Assembly (NCBI GenBank): GCA_021018815.1
Contig: JAITYX010000083.1
Coordinates: forward strand, 868,001 to 932,000
Direction: 5' to 3'
Length of the DNA stretch: 64,000 nt
DNA from: Talinum fruticosum
Lineage: Eukaryota > Streptophyta > Magnoliopsida > Caryophyllales > Talinaceae
The position numbers and the translations under genes are program-made. Numbering within the stretch: position 1 is the first letter of the stretch; each line of letters opens with the position of its first letter. Positions 23,901 to 36,918 of this stretch are shown in pieces. The notes under the pieces are model-generated. The model had not been told where the DNA came from. It saw nothing but the letters and a program-made list of their open reading frames with translations, and ran no database searches.

Positions 23901-24008
23901 GAGGAGGAAGTGCCTAGCTATGGTAAGCCCGATGATCCCGGCACCCACAACCACCACATCGAAACTATGCGTGGATAATGCAGAATCTGAAACTGCCTCT
24001 GCCTCCAT
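20927..24008 (-). CDS. FAD-dependent oxidoreductase, DAO family (At5g48440-like), copy 2
   Basis: Tandem paralogue with the same nine-exon structure: 23837-24008, 23308-23456, 22666-22880, 22445-22515, 22167-22329, 21700-21877, 21370-21528, 21196-21284, 20927-21022. Exons 3, 4 and 6-9 have exactly the lengths of copy 1. About 430 residues are expected, from MEAEAVSDSA to EGRCC. The GAGIIGLTIARHFLL motif near residue 20 binds FAD. The upstream ATG that gives copy 1 its transit peptide is absent, so this product should start just before the FAD motif and may not enter plastids. Exon 2 ends GGAAAAAGCAG, one A shorter than required for phase (T-run 23312-23316, plus strand). That would shift the frame; sequence error or real lesion. 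Confidence 0.82.
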
Positions 24009-24410
24009 CAATTTCTGCTTCTGATATTCAACAAATCTGCTATCACTGATACCCAATACTAACTCCGGAAATCCCCTAGTGTTTGAAGCTAAAGCAGTGA
24101 TTAGGTTTCAGAATCAAGACAGCTTCCTAAATCCACGCCCAATTATTTATTCCTGGATTCCATTCTCTCTCTCCTGTTTGGATTAAGAATTAAGACAGCT
24201 TCCTAAATAAAAGGTGTCACAAGTTCAAATTTGCTACACCTTCATGGAAGGTAAAATAGCAACGCATTAAAAATAGCGTGGAAAAAGGAATAGTTGATGC
24301 AATCCGTGACATAATGAACATACCACAGACGTACGATCACAACTTACAGTCATTTAATAATTGAGACCTATGAATGATTATTAAATACGGTAACTAATTT
24401 ATATATTATA

Positions 24411-24646
24411 CTCCCTTTGTTTTAAGGTTACGAGGCATTAGCAAGAAAATAAATTTATGTTAAAAGATTAAATTATCTCAAGATTTTATTGGAAATAGAA
24501 AAAATATTGAAAAAAGGAGAGATATAAAGCAATTAATAAGAATAAAATTGGTAAACTAGTTATTAATACGTCATTGAAATCATAAAGTAACAAGTATTGT
24601 GAAACGAAAAAGTTATTCAAGTGACAAGTATTTTGAAATGGAGGAG
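24411..24646. mobile_element. Stowaway-like MITE
   Basis: The left end ctccctttgttttaa and right end ttttgaaatggaggag are inverted repeats of the type typical of Tc1/mariner-derived Stowaway MITEs (CTCCCTCCGTTTC). The element is flanked by TA dinucleotides at 24409-24410 and 24647-24648. No coding capacity. Confidence 0.78.
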
Positions 24647-27600
24647 TATATTGTAATTGTTCCAAGCAACAGGCCATTAAACTCGTCAAACTTTATATTG
24701 TAATTAAACAGGCCATTAATTTATATGTTATCTACTAATACTGTAATCAACATTTAACTTACCAATTTTATTATGGTGGATAATACCTTATATTGGGATG
24801 ATGAAAAACCTCTCCGTGCCCCTACAAATTATATCATGTGTTTAGGTTTTATGAACCTAAGTTAATATATTAAGGGGTGAGCGCTTCGAGATACCTTATT
24901 TTAAAACCGAGAATCTAAATCGTAACATGTTTGACCGTTTGCTGAATTTTAGGAACATAGACATCAACTGCAAGGTTTGGTTCCGGTTCTATGGTAACAT
25001 GTCTATACCATTATTAAATTTAAAAAAAAATCCTTATTTTGTTTAATAAACAGAAAAAAAAATTATATATAGGTTACTGATTTAACAATCAAGTTAAATA
25101 ATCAAGTAAGATGATGCACATGGGTGACTACATCTATTAGATTGGAAAAATCTTCAACTGGTTAAGTAAATGGAAAAAGTCATATATAGGTTATTGTTTT
25201 AGGAATTAAATAAAATAATCGAGTAACATAATGCATATGGCTGATTAGACAAATGTCAAGAAAGATGAATCTCAATTCCGAAGCACTATCACAATATTCA
25301 AATCATATATAGGGTACCCGAAATCTGAATTTGTCTTAATCATGCTTCGAGTTTTGGTTTTAGGGTTTGATTTCAAACCGAAATCAAAACTTGCTTGCCA
25401 GGTTCCTAAATTTTAAAAACCGTTTTACCCGTTCCGGTCCGATTTTAGGATACTCGCCGGACATGCTCATCCCTAACTATCTTTGATATTTTGTTTAATT
25501 TTTTAAAACTCACCCCCTATTTTCATGGTGCTCGTCTCCAAAAAGAAAAAAAATTCATCCCTTAAATTATATCGTGTCACATGTTTCATAAACCCAGGTC
25601 CATGTTATATGTATTGTCCACCCCCTCCCTAAAAAAACTATTATTGTTGGTGTATATTTTTTCAACATTGATGAACAAATTTTTATTTTTTAAACTAATA
25701 AGTATGTTCATTCACTAGATCATCTCTATAAGATGTAAACACAGTGCACTCGAAGTAGAAGGAAGGAATGCATAATAGGCAAGTCTTGATACTCAAGTCC
25801 AAAATTTTGATAGAAAATCCAACTTATTTCCATACGAAAAAAAACCTTCAAAACTCACAAATTATAAACTCATGACCTCTAAGTTTGAGACGAATATCAT
25901 AATCAATTTAACTTTTTTTTTAAAGGATAAGTATAATAACTATTCGATAGTCCTTCTCGTAAGATTTCTATCCAAGTTGTTCTCCATTAAAATGGAGAGA
26001 AAAGAAGAAGAAAAATAGACATACCATATTTGGTCACTCAGTCAACATTATGTATTATGGATAAGCATTTGAATTTTCCACTGAATAAAATTGTTAGTAT
26101 AAGAAAGCAGTAAAAGTTACAAAATTAATAACTTTTTTTAAAAATAATGACGGATCAAAAAATTGGGTGCTTGACATATGCTATTTTCTGGTCAATGTGC
26201 CAATGAGCTCTAACTCAAGTGGCATTGTGGTCACTTTCCATAGTGGAGGTCATAGGATCAAATCACATTATTTGCAATTCTGCTTGTGTAGAGATGAGCA
26301 GTGGTCAACCAAGCTATTAGGTTTCCTCTGGACTGCTAAGCCCTATTGGATTTCCCCTTATATAGGAGCCCAATTAAGGTGACCTACACTTACCAATCCA
26401 AAAAAAAAATATTTCCATCAATGTTGGGCTAAGGCTTAACGTCAAATTGAGTTGCAGCAGCCCATTCTTGATGTCTTTACAAATTTGTGATGGGCCTGTC
26501 AATATGGGCTGTTCAAAGTATGACTTATTTTTCGATTTATATGAAGAAAAATCTGAACCCCCAAAAAAAAAAAAAAAAAGGGATTTATGCAACCCTCATT
26601 ACGCAGTGGTACTGCTGTAACGAGGCTGATCCGGCTAAGCGTTCGTGCTCGACTCGGTTAAAGCTCAATTTGGGCTCAAGCCATACCGGTTGAGAGCTCA
26701 ATAAGACTTGGCTCAATTTGATTTGACTCAGTTTAGAGTAATCATTTTATTTTTTTAAGTACTTAGTAGAAAGTATAAAATTATCATTAAGATAACTAAC
26801 GTTTTATTCAAATCTTTGTTTTTCGAACCTGATACAAAAACATAGAAATTAACTTTAATTATATTCCTATAAATATTCTTAAATTATAAGGTCCGATTCT
26901 TATTAAATTACGTTTTAAATTTTTTAAAATTAGAAATATATTTTTATGACACCAAAATATATTAGTTTTATGGTCGATTGACACTATTTGCTAAGGCCTC
27001 CAAATAACTAATACAGTTATTTAGTAAAATGTGTTAAGAAAATGAGGCAAGGGCAATCCACTTAGTAGGGGTGTCAATGAGCTGGCCGTTTCGGGCTCGA
27101 CTCGGTTAGATTTTAACTTGGCTAAGATTCAGCTCGATTAAGCTATAGCTCATCTTGGTCAGGTGTTGGCTCGGTTTAGCTTGATTGGATATTGCACTAC
27201 TTAGCTTCGACTCCATTCAATATTATTTTGTTTGTTTATTCTTATTTAAAAATTTTCTATAGCATTGAAATGAGCATACCTATGAATTTTTATACATTCA
27301 TTTAAAATTAGGTTGCATATACTTGCAAGATATCATATACATTACTTAATTTATTTTATTAAGCAATCCTATTATTGTTATGCTTCCAAAACAAGTTTAT
27401 ATGCATAAGACTTAAACTTGTTGCTTGTTTAAGGCATTGTTTCAAGCAAATAAATAAGCCACTTATGTTGATGTTAGGGTTGCTTTTAATTTGTCAATTA
27501 CCATCACACATTTTTATTATTGGACCTTTCTCTAATGGAGCAGCAAAAAAAAAAAACCCTCATTATCATGCTTTATAACATGGACCACTTACCTTGGATA

Positions 27601-28444
27601 ATCTTATCATATAATCTTATCTTTTTAAGTCCTTTTTGCATCTTTGGCACTGGCCACTAGAACACACACAAATTTTTCAAGTGTAAGAATCAAATGACAA
27701 AAATGCAACTTCATCATGAAAGAGTATTTGTCAACAACTCATGTTTAAAACCTTTTTTTAAAAAAAATAAAATAAAATTATCTGATATATTTTCAGAAAT
27801 GAAAAATTTTGACTTATTCAATTTAGTTGTTAGCTGTTACGAAATGTTATCAACTGTTACTGAATATTTATGAGTTGTTATGATTAACCGAAATTAGTTG
27901 TTTTAACCGTTACAAACTATTATGGTTAAAGTTTAGTTGTTTTTGGAACCAATAAAACGTAGTTGCTTTTACATAGGACTCGTCCTACTAAGCTTGATGG
28001 TTGAAAAGTGATCGATTTCTATCAACCCACTTGGTTTTCCAATTATAGGCTTTTTTTTTTTTTTTAAACCTTATCCCCATTCTTGGACCTTTTTTAGCCT
28101 ATTTAATTACAATTAGAGGAAGATCTAAATAAATTATAAGTGATCCTGTCATTGTTAATTAAAATGCCATTATTTAAGAAATCCGTTTCACCAATAAATT
28201 TTCGAGAGTCGATCTTGCATAACAATTTGTATTATTGTTTCTCTCTTGATCACAAGTTCACGACCAACTAGAGAACGAAATTGTATATCTTGCGATTTAG
28301 GAAAAATATTTTCTTACGTTACTCCCGAAACCTCTTCTTTTATTTATATGTGCAAACGATTATAAAACCGAGGTCTACCTGGTTATGATATGATGGACAA
28401 CAAGACTAATTACAAAGGAGAAAGTATCCTAATATAAGTTAATT
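24647..28444. other. AT-rich spacer between DAO2 and SCPL20
   Basis: No gene recognised. Two related stretches (about 26620-26740 and 27060-27220) share ctcgactcggtta and GGCTCA-rich wording typical of degenerate dispersed repeats. The second starts with aggggtgtcaatgag, a common beginning of plant non-autonomous elements. Poly-A/T tracts are frequent. Confidence 0.4.
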
Positions 28445-28562
28445 AGGAATATTATCTAAAATACAAAATAAATAATATTTATAAAATATTAGGAAAAATA
28501 TCCAGGATATCTTTCCTAATCTTCTATAAATATTATTATTTTTATTTTTAGATAATATTCCT
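28445..28562. repeat. 118-bp near-perfect palindrome
   Basis: The arms (about 28445-28502 and 28505-28562) start aggaatattatctaaaa in both directions and meet at a two- to three-base centre (atatcc ag gatat). Only a handful of mismatches or one-base gaps occur along each 58-bp arm. The DNA or a transcript could form a long hairpin. It is probably a small MITE; it lies about 370 bp upstream of the SCPL20 start. Confidence 0.82.
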
Positions 28563-28756
28563 TTTTAAAATCAAATTAATATAAATGAAATATTTTTTTT
28601 AAAAAAGAGTATTGTTTGCGGAAAGGGGATTCTTTTTCCCTATTCCGTTTTTATATGAATTCATTACCCTGCACTTGCCTTGTAAGGAATACCCACAAAC
28701 AAACATGATTTCAACTGGCTCACCCTCACCTCACCTTCGCCCTCACCCATCACTAT

Positions 28757-28764
28757 TATAAATT
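28757..28764 (+). promoter_or_regulatory. Probable TATA box of SCPL20
   Basis: tataaatt in otherwise C/T-rich DNA, about 170 bp before the start codon. It would place transcription start near 28790 and give a 5' leader of roughly 145 nt that includes the GA tract. Confidence 0.5.
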
Positions 28765-28882
28765 TGTTTTCTGTTGATGATGAAGAAATAATCATTGTAA
28801 TTCAAAACATAATACTTTGCTTGAAGTCTCTGTACTCTACTTTCTCTCATTTTCTCTCTCCTCTATCTTACATATTAATCCT

Positions 28883-28897
28883 GAGAGAGAGAGAGAC

Positions 28898-28929
<32 letters not shown>
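28883..28929 (+). repeat. GA-rich microsatellite in 5' leader
   Basis: Runs of gagaga interrupted by two gagaca units, ending six bases before the SCPL20 ATG. Variable GA tracts in plant 5' leaders are common. Confidence 0.85.
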
Positions 28930-28934
28930 CAGCC

Positions 28935-31900
28935 ATGGCAGGGAGCTTCAGGCTTATCAATGGAGGGAAAATGAAACGGGTTATGGTGGTGGTGGTGGCG
29001 GCTTTACTCTGTTTTCCGAAATCTGAATCTGCCCCTCAAAGTGCTCTTGTTACCCAACTTCCTGGCTTCACTGGCACCTTCCCTTCAAACCATTACTCTG
29101 GGTGGGTATTTTGCTTTCTATAGATAGATACCAGACTTTTTATCGTCAAGAGTAAGATTACATACATTTTGATCATCTCCTTCTAAGTTTCGTAGAGTTG
29201 GTATGATCGATTTACATTTACTAGTTGTTATAACTGTTATAATAGTATTCTCGGTTTTTACAATTTGAGTAATGGAAATATGTTATAGGGAGATTCAATA
29301 GCTAGTACTCTTTGTTTCAGTACATGTCTAGGGATCTTTTCGTGTCCCAAGGTCGATTGTGCATGAAACTGCGTACGTTTAAACCTCCTTTATAATCTAG
29401 TCTCGTGTGACAAGTTAAACCTTATCGTCCTTAATTAATTCGAATTGAATCTGAAGGTATGTGACAATTGATGAGAATCATGAGAAGAAACTGTTCTACT
29501 ACTTTGTGGAGTCAGAGAGGAACCCTAAAGAGGATCCTGTTGTTCTGTGGCTGAATGGTGGACCTGGATGTTCCAGCATGGATGGCTTTATTTATGAGCA
29601 TGGTAATTCTTCCCACCCCACATCAGTTTAAGGTTTTGATTCTCTCTCTAGAATCTTCAAGTGATGTATGTTATGTCATCACACCCCTTTTATGACCCTT
29701 TATTTCTGTCATAAATCCAGGAAAAAAGATGTTCATTTCTGTGAAAGGAATGACATGCATTCAATGTGATAGATCCTCATATTCTCCTAAAGCTTTTAAA
29801 AAAATGTCGAACTCGAGTAATCGGTTGTATCCACTTTAGAGTGTCAAGTGTTCGATATAAGTTTTGGTTTTAGAATTCGTTAGTATGCCATAACTAAATT
29901 TGTAGATTTTCAATTAGAGAATTTAGTTTCAGAATTTAAATTTATATCTTGAGGGTCCGCTCAAGCTGGGTGTGAGAGGTTCAAATGCAGCAACCTTATT
30001 TGAACTAACCAAAAATCGTATAAAGTTTGTAATTAGAGGATAAAGTGTACAAAAGTATTTACTTGGACCAACGAGGTTTTAGTCTATTGGTCAAGACTGA
30101 AGTCTTCGATTCCTCCCCCATTGTATGGTACTCGACTAAAACAAAAGGTACGTACTTGTGTTTTCTCAGGGCCTTTCAACTTTGAGGCAGCAAAGACAAA
30201 GAAAGGCTTGCCAAAGCTGCATCTCAACCCATACAGCTGGTCCAAAGTAAGACTACTCACAAACTCCCTCTATTTTCCTCATCATTTTGTCCATAATTTG
30301 ATTGCTTAATCATCAAACTAGTTAGCCTAATTTCACGTCTTCTTTCTCTGATGTAGGTTTCCAACATAATCTACTTGGATTCACCAGCAGGCGTCGGGTT
30401 TTCGTACTCCGGAAACACCAGTGATTACAATACTGGAGACTTGAAGACAGCCTCTGATACTCACACCTTCCTTCTCAAGGTTAATTCTTCCTGAATTTTT
30501 CTTCTTAGATGGAAACACAATGGTTTAGACTGAAATTTTGTTGCTAATGAGATTTATATGGTGAAAACAGTGGTTTGAGGTCTATCAGGAGTTCCAATTG
30601 AACCCGTTCTTCATAGCTGGGGAGTCATATGCTGGAATCTATGTGCCAACCCTTTCTTCTGAAGTTGTCAAAGGTATAAGATAAAGAGAATCATATCCAT
30701 AGATGAACAAGCTTAATTAAATTGGGTCATCTTTGAGTCTACATTCATGTTTCAGCCTGATATCAATTTGTTCGATAAGTTATGTCATGTCGACTCAGCT
30801 GAGGGTCAAAATCAGGTTTACCTTATTTCAAGTCTGGTTTCAGGTTAGCAGGGTTCTGTAACTACACGGGCATCAATTTTGCTAGAACTGTACCTCAATA
30901 ATCTACTCTTATATGAAGGGCACTAATATCGTCAAGTTTTTACAGGACTTGATGCCGGTTTGAAGCCTGTTATCAACTTCAAGGTAGGTGTAATGCAACT
31001 GTAATATTACCGAAATGTTTCTTACACAAATCGAAAGACCTCATTGTGTGTATCTCCCCAGGGTTACATGGTAGGCAATGGAGTAACAGACGAGGCATTT
31101 GATGGAAATGCCCTAGTACCTTTTGCTCATGGGATGGGCCTAATTTCAGATCAACTATATCAGGTATTTTTAATATCTACTAACTCCAAACATAACATGC
31201 TTCTAAACCCTTTTTTGGTGCATGTACTGTCTTATCAGAAACTTCTAAACTGGAAAATTTCCTAGCAGACAAAAATTTTAAAATCTTTGAGTCCAACTCT
31301 CTTCTGTACTTTGAGAATCTAGTGATCGGCTGGAAAACTTCGAAACCTTTTACACAAAGTTCACTGGGCTCAGTAGGATGAAGTCTTGCATGTTTTCTGC
31401 AGGAAATTGACAAGGAGTGTCAGGGCAACTATTATGAACCTAATTCAGAGGGTTGTGCAGAATTGATTGAAAAAGTTAATGATGTAAGAACTTAGTACTC
31501 CCTAACTCAAAAAAACAAGATTACACCCAAGAAAACAAAGTTTATATCTATTCACATTTCCCACTTTTGTGATAACAAAATTGCAGGACGTTGATGGGTT
31601 GAATGTGTATGACATTTTAGAGCCATGCTACCATGGTGCTGATACGGAGGTGCAGAAAGCTGATAATCTGAGATTACCATCGAGCTTCAGGAAATTAGGA
31701 GAAACTGAGAGGCCACTTCCGGTCAGAAAAAGGATGTTTGGCCGAGCTTGGCCACTCAGGGCTCCCGTCAGACCTGGGCCCGTTCCTAGTTGGCCACAGC
31801 TCACCAACAGCATCAGTGTTCCCTGCATTGTAAGTTAAGCTATCGCAGTGACTTTGTTTTCCTGGATAAGTGTTACATTGACTTAACCTGATTTTCAGCA

Positions 31901-33364
31901 GCTTTTGTAGCTTGAAATATGGTTTCCACACCTGCAAGTTAGCATCAAACAGGCATTGTTTTTAGGTCCTCTTTAAAGGAGTTCACCTTTTTTTTTGGGG
32001 GGGTTACCAAAATTTATGTAGTTCTGGACCTGTAGGCCTTGATGTTTTCCATTTCTATGCCCCCCCAAAAAAAAAAAAAAAGAAGAAAGATTAGCTTCCC
32101 TCTTCCAAAATGTGCAACATTATCTGGGTCAATAGACCTGGGTTTATAACAGGGAATAATCACATTTCTGGAAACGTGTTTTAGGATGATGAAGTTGCAA
32201 CGTTGTGGCTGAACACTGAGGCAGTGAGAAAAGCACTTCATGCTGAAGATGTAAGATCAAATCACACACACATATATACATCTCTTTCTGTTACTGTCAA
32301 TTTTAAGGAGCAACAACCTAAATCTTCAGAACCCTCATCTTTATGGCTCTGATAATGCCACCAGGAACGGGTTGCTGGTCTATGGGAGCTCTGCACTGAC
32401 CGGATAAGTTTCAACCATGATGCTGGAAGCATGATTGACTACCATAAGAACCTCACCTCTCGAGGCTATCGAGCCCTCATTTATAGGTAAGAAGAATGAA
32501 AGTGAACAGGGTGCTACCAGAATAACTGTTACACTGGAGTGCTCCTGTTAAGGACGAAGAGGAATCTTGCAAATATGGAAACAGAAAGTTGTCACTAATT
32601 CACCTTCCCTCGTAAAACATAATTAATGCAATCCTTCTTTTTGTTGATTATATATGACAGCGGAGACCATGATATGTGTGTTCCTTACACTGGAAGTGAG
32701 GCATGGACAAGGTCTGTTGGGTACAATGTAGTAGACGAGTGGAGGGCGTGGAACTGTAACGGACAAGTCTCCGGGTACGTTATGTTTCTAACCTAATGGT
32801 GGCATTAAATTGAATAAGACTCCAGCTAAAAATAAGCCAATTCAATTTTGATCCAACCCAAAATCTTCCAGTTCAATATTTATGTCATTTTACAAGCTTA
32901 CTAGACAAATCAACCACAAGCCTAAATATTGACCTTAACCTGAATAGACCAAAGCTGAACCGAACCCAAACTGAATATCCAGCTGAATCCTTCAGACCTA
33001 AACCTCATCCAAACCTGAACTCAATGACCCATTCGCTAGGCTCAACCTCCATATGACTCATCTTGGCAACAGACACATCTCTCTAGTTTTCTGACGGCTG
33101 CTATGCTGTTACTGGTTTGCAGGTTTACACAAGGTTATGACAAGAATCTCACATTTCTGACTATAAAGGTTGATACAAAGTTGTTTTATCTGTTATGATT
33201 TTCCATATTTCAGAAACTTCAAATCTGTCAATACTAGGAATTACGATCTCAATATCTCACGTTAAAATCTTCGGTTTGCAGGGGCTGGGCACACAGTACC
33301 AGAATACAAGCCAAGAGAAGCATTGTATTTCTATAGCCAGTGGCTGGCAGGGAAACCAATATGA
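28935..33364 (+). CDS. SCPL20: Serine carboxypeptidase-like, SCPL20 type
   Basis: Fourteen exons: 28935-29101, 29457-29602, 30170-30246, 30357-30479, 30571-30673, 30946-30983, 31062-31163, 31403-31483, 31587-31829, 32185-32250, 32365-32486, 32661-32774, 33123-33168, 33282-33364. An N-terminal hydrophobic segment (about 15-27) indicates secretion or vacuolar delivery. Peptidase S10 features are [10 protein letters not shown] (87-96), nucleophile S190 in GESYAG and D425 in YSGDHD. The final exon encodes [11 protein letters not shown] with the catalytic His. An Arg/Pro-rich stretch (about 319-350) resembles the excised linker of two-chain carboxypeptidases. Exons 1-13 total 1428 nt, an exact frame, but exon 14 is one G short (GGGG at 33281-33284). 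As written the frame shifts just before the His, giving an unrelated tail. About 503 residues expected. Confidence 0.9.
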
Positions 33365-34835
33365 CATACTTCTAATGCAGCAAAAACATATGGCATACTT
33401 CTACCCATGTAAATTGATATTTGAGTCTTCTTATTTGTCTTCTGACAAATAAACTTCAATAGGATATATGTGAAGATAGATGGTACATTTGATTTGATTT
33501 CATCTGTCCTTATAACAATTAATTCTGAACACCCTCTGTATTCCTTTGTTCTGTGATGACATGGTATGAGAACTGGCTAAATGTATAAATAAGGAAATAA
33601 ACTACAGCACAGGACAGGAAAACCAAGTATTATTATCATTAATCAGAACAAAGTCAGATCCTAAACATGAGTGGACCCAACAAACTCAAAGTGAAATGGC
33701 TTGAATTTGACACTCTAATATTGATAGCATTTTCTTCATGAACTTATTGAACAAACCAACGAAAGATTCAAAAGTGACCTGTTCTCATTGATCCATGTGT
33801 AGGCTCCAAACATCACAGTCCTAAGTTAACTAGAATAGAATAATAAGACGGTAAAATAAAATTTAAAAAAAGAACATTTCATATAGTTATTTTAGTATTG
33901 GCAGTTTTGTTCTGTGTTATTTCTCCAATAAACCACCATGGGTATGTTTCACAACATGGTAGGCAGGGAGCGACACTCGGTTTGGGCCATCGATGATTCA
34001 GGGAGAGTCAAGAACAGGAGCTTGTTTTTGTTCCTATTCCAGCGATCAAGGCCAAGGGGAGTGATGATAGATGGAGGAGGTTGCTGTCGATAATTAGGAA
34101 CAAAATTAGTAGTGAGGGCGAAACCTAAGTTTAGGATTTACAGGGTGAATAAGGAGAAGGATGCAAGGGAAGAGCTTTCCAGTTGGAAGTGCAATTTTCT
34201 TCGTGAATTTCTATAACTGCTTCTAGTCTGAGCTGGGGATCTTCCTGGGTGTCAGGGGCCCATTGATTTGGCTTCCATGAAGATTGCTCATGGAGTGATA
34301 TCATGTTTAAAGGGGTTCACTGGCATGGGAAGGTGATAACCTGCCTAATTACATCACGTGATTGTAGTTCTAATGCCTTGTGCCTGCTGTACCCAGGATC
34401 TGGGAAGACAATACATCATCAACATCTCTTAATAAGTAAATAGTACTTATCTCCCTAATAATAAGCCGGTTGAAAATTGGAAATAGTAGAATTCTGTAAA
34501 TCTTTCGGGAATACATTTCTACTTACCAGGCCACATAAATATACACACCAGAAGGCAAGGTATTAAAAACTTGAACAAAGACAACAGAGTCTTTAACTGT
34601 GAAAATACAGATTGACAAACATATCAAAACAAGCTACCTGTCATGCCGTTGCCCATTCTTTGTGGAGGTCTGGAGTATTTGCTCTGGTTTCTGGCATGGT
34701 TGGAAGATCTGGTGAGAACAGAAGCCAGACCAAACTACTTCAGGAAATATTTTTGAAAGTCTCAAATTAAATTCCACTTCGAGAAAGCTCACTAAACAAA
34801 CCACATATAATATGCAGAGAAGCACAATTTTACAT
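33365..34835. other. Spacer between SCPL20 and F-box gene
   Basis: SCPL20 3' UTR followed by non-coding DNA. A less AT-rich stretch at about 33950-34330 has no usable frame and was not recognised. The F-box 3' UTR approaches from the right. Confidence 0.4.
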
Positions 34836-36097
34836 TCAGGGAGAGGATTCCAGGTGAAGCCATGCCGGAGGTGGCCATAATATATCCGAGTAGCCTGGGT
34901 AAGCAGATATCAACCCAGCATCGCCATCCCTGAGGTGGAAAACACCAATTTCAAGTTTCTTGTCGGCTCCTTCGAAGAAAGACTCGTTAGAAGAGGTTCC
35001 CACGTATAAGGGAAAGCAATCCTTGTGAAAGATAATACAATTCCCTTTGTAAACTGGAAAATCAGAAACCAATACAAAGAAGCACCCATCAACACCTGTA
35101 AACAGTACCCTATCGTCACCAAGGCTATTAACCTCATCCCATTTACAGCACATTTTGTCCAGCTTGTAAACCTTAAAATGAATCTTTTCACCACAATAAA
35201 CAGTTCTCTGGACCACATACATAACCCCAGATGAATCCACCACCAGTCGCTTCCGTCTCTCGCTATCACAACCACTGCAAATTGGATCATTCACAACACA
35301 ATCCACCCTCAATGTCTGGTAATATTTCATCCCCTTTGGCCATATTGAATCATAATGAACAGCATAAAGTCTCCCTCTACTATCAATGGCATAAACACGA
35401 GACTCAAATTCGACAATATCATCAAACTTAGACACATCCTTGCCGCGCAGATACCCCCAATCCCTAGCCCTGCTAAACCTTGCCCACACAAGAGTACCCT
35501 GGCTAAACAACAGCATAGCAGTAAAATTTTCACTCATCAAAGGCGAAACGGCATCGGGATTTGAGAACACAACAACCTTATCCTTGCTCAAAATCCCATC
35601 TTCATCTAACTCATCCACACCTGGGATTCTAATATTATGCCCTCTAGCAACTAAGTATGCATCGGAGCCCGCTAAATTCAAATTTGACCCTTCAATTGTA
35701 GTTCTACTCAAGGGGAGTCGAAGATAGAGCTTACCCAGGTTAAATTCTTCGACATTGACGAGCCACGGCTTCAACGAGTCGGAACTTTTCGGAGGTTGGA
35801 CCCGATAAACTGCGTTTGCGACAAGATGAAGAGGATTGTGGTAAGCGATGAGAGAGAAGAAGTCACCTCTATCAAGTGGATCATCAGACGGGCCAGGAGC
35901 GTCGGGAAATACCAGAGGGAACATAGGGCACAAAACTGGGAGGGTTTCATGGATTTGGGAGGAGAGAGGAATTGAAAACCGCCAGTTTCTACACACTGCT
36001 CGGAAATAATGGACGTCTTGCTTGATTCTGAGGTTTCCGGCGATCTGAAAGAGTACATCCGGGGAAGATCCGACCAGTTTCGACGCCGGAGCTCCAT
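34836..36097 (-). CDS. F-box protein with DUF295 domain
   Basis: Single-exon gene of about 420 residues. The N-terminus MELRRRNWSDLP begins an F-box that continues, one frame over, as DVLFQIAGNLRIKQDVHYF and then RAVCRNWR. A long C-terminal region ends in the DUF295 signature (LFTGVDGCFFVLVSDFP, then GNCIIFHKDCFP). Such proteins are substrate receptors of SCF ubiquitin ligases; targets are mostly unknown and the family is large and fast-evolving in plants. The two frames are joined at a run of four G (plus strand 36061-36064), one base shorter than needed. Read literally, only the first 12 residues stay in frame. Given the clean F-box on the other side, a missing base in the sequence is plausible, though many F-box genes in plants are pseudogenes. 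Confidence 0.85.
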
Positions 36098-36918
36098 TTT
36101 GCTCGCAAACCCTAAACCAGGGTGGGCGATGGAAATTGTAATGGACGAGGATTATAACGAATGAAACGCCGTCGTTTAAGTCTGTAAATGGCGGGTAATA
36201 TTTTAATTTTCTTCTTTTAAAATCGAAGGGGGCGGTTAGTTGATGTCAAAGGCGCCAATTTCAGTTTTTAGTTTTGGGTCATTACTTAAAAAAAAAAAAA
36301 GAAGAAAAAATTCTTACAGGTATACAAAAATCATAACATTATTGAATTACAATGTAAAATTTAATTATGAATCATATGAAAGATTTTAAAACTATAAATT
36401 TCATTTATATTATAAGAAATTAAAATATATATCATATTCTCGATAAAGATCGATCATACATTGTTTAACTTTCAATTAAAGACTTCACCGTATTGAGGAT
36501 ACGCAATTAAATATTACTGTCTTACATGACATTCTAAATTAAAGTATGTCAAGAGTTAAATGCAATTTATTTTCATGTAACATCAACTCGCTTTAGAATA
36601 TTTTATAAAATCAGTTCATGTTAAAATAATATAAGAACATACGCCTGAACATAATAAATTATAAATAATTGTCCTTATTAGGGCTTAGATTGGAAATACA
36701 TTATATTCCTTCAATTTTGTAGTAATTAAGAAGCACATAATAATCACTTTTTAACATTCCAGATTAGATTCACACAAGCAACAGGAAACCAAAATGATAA
36801 ACAAGAAAAAGGGTTGGGAATATCATCTTCAAGATGCTAATTTCCAAACTATGCTTATATTAGGAGAAATTATCAGATAAAAACATATAACAGTTTTAGC
36901 ACATTCAATTAGCAGAGA
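36098..36918. other. Spacer between F-box gene and GPN3
   Basis: Short F-box promoter region, then very AT-rich DNA and the GPN3 3' UTR. Nothing else seen. Confidence 0.45.

Noticed and set aside
34910..35564. Several overlapping frames on both strands within the F-box gene
   Set aside because: Shadows of the long DUF295 frame.
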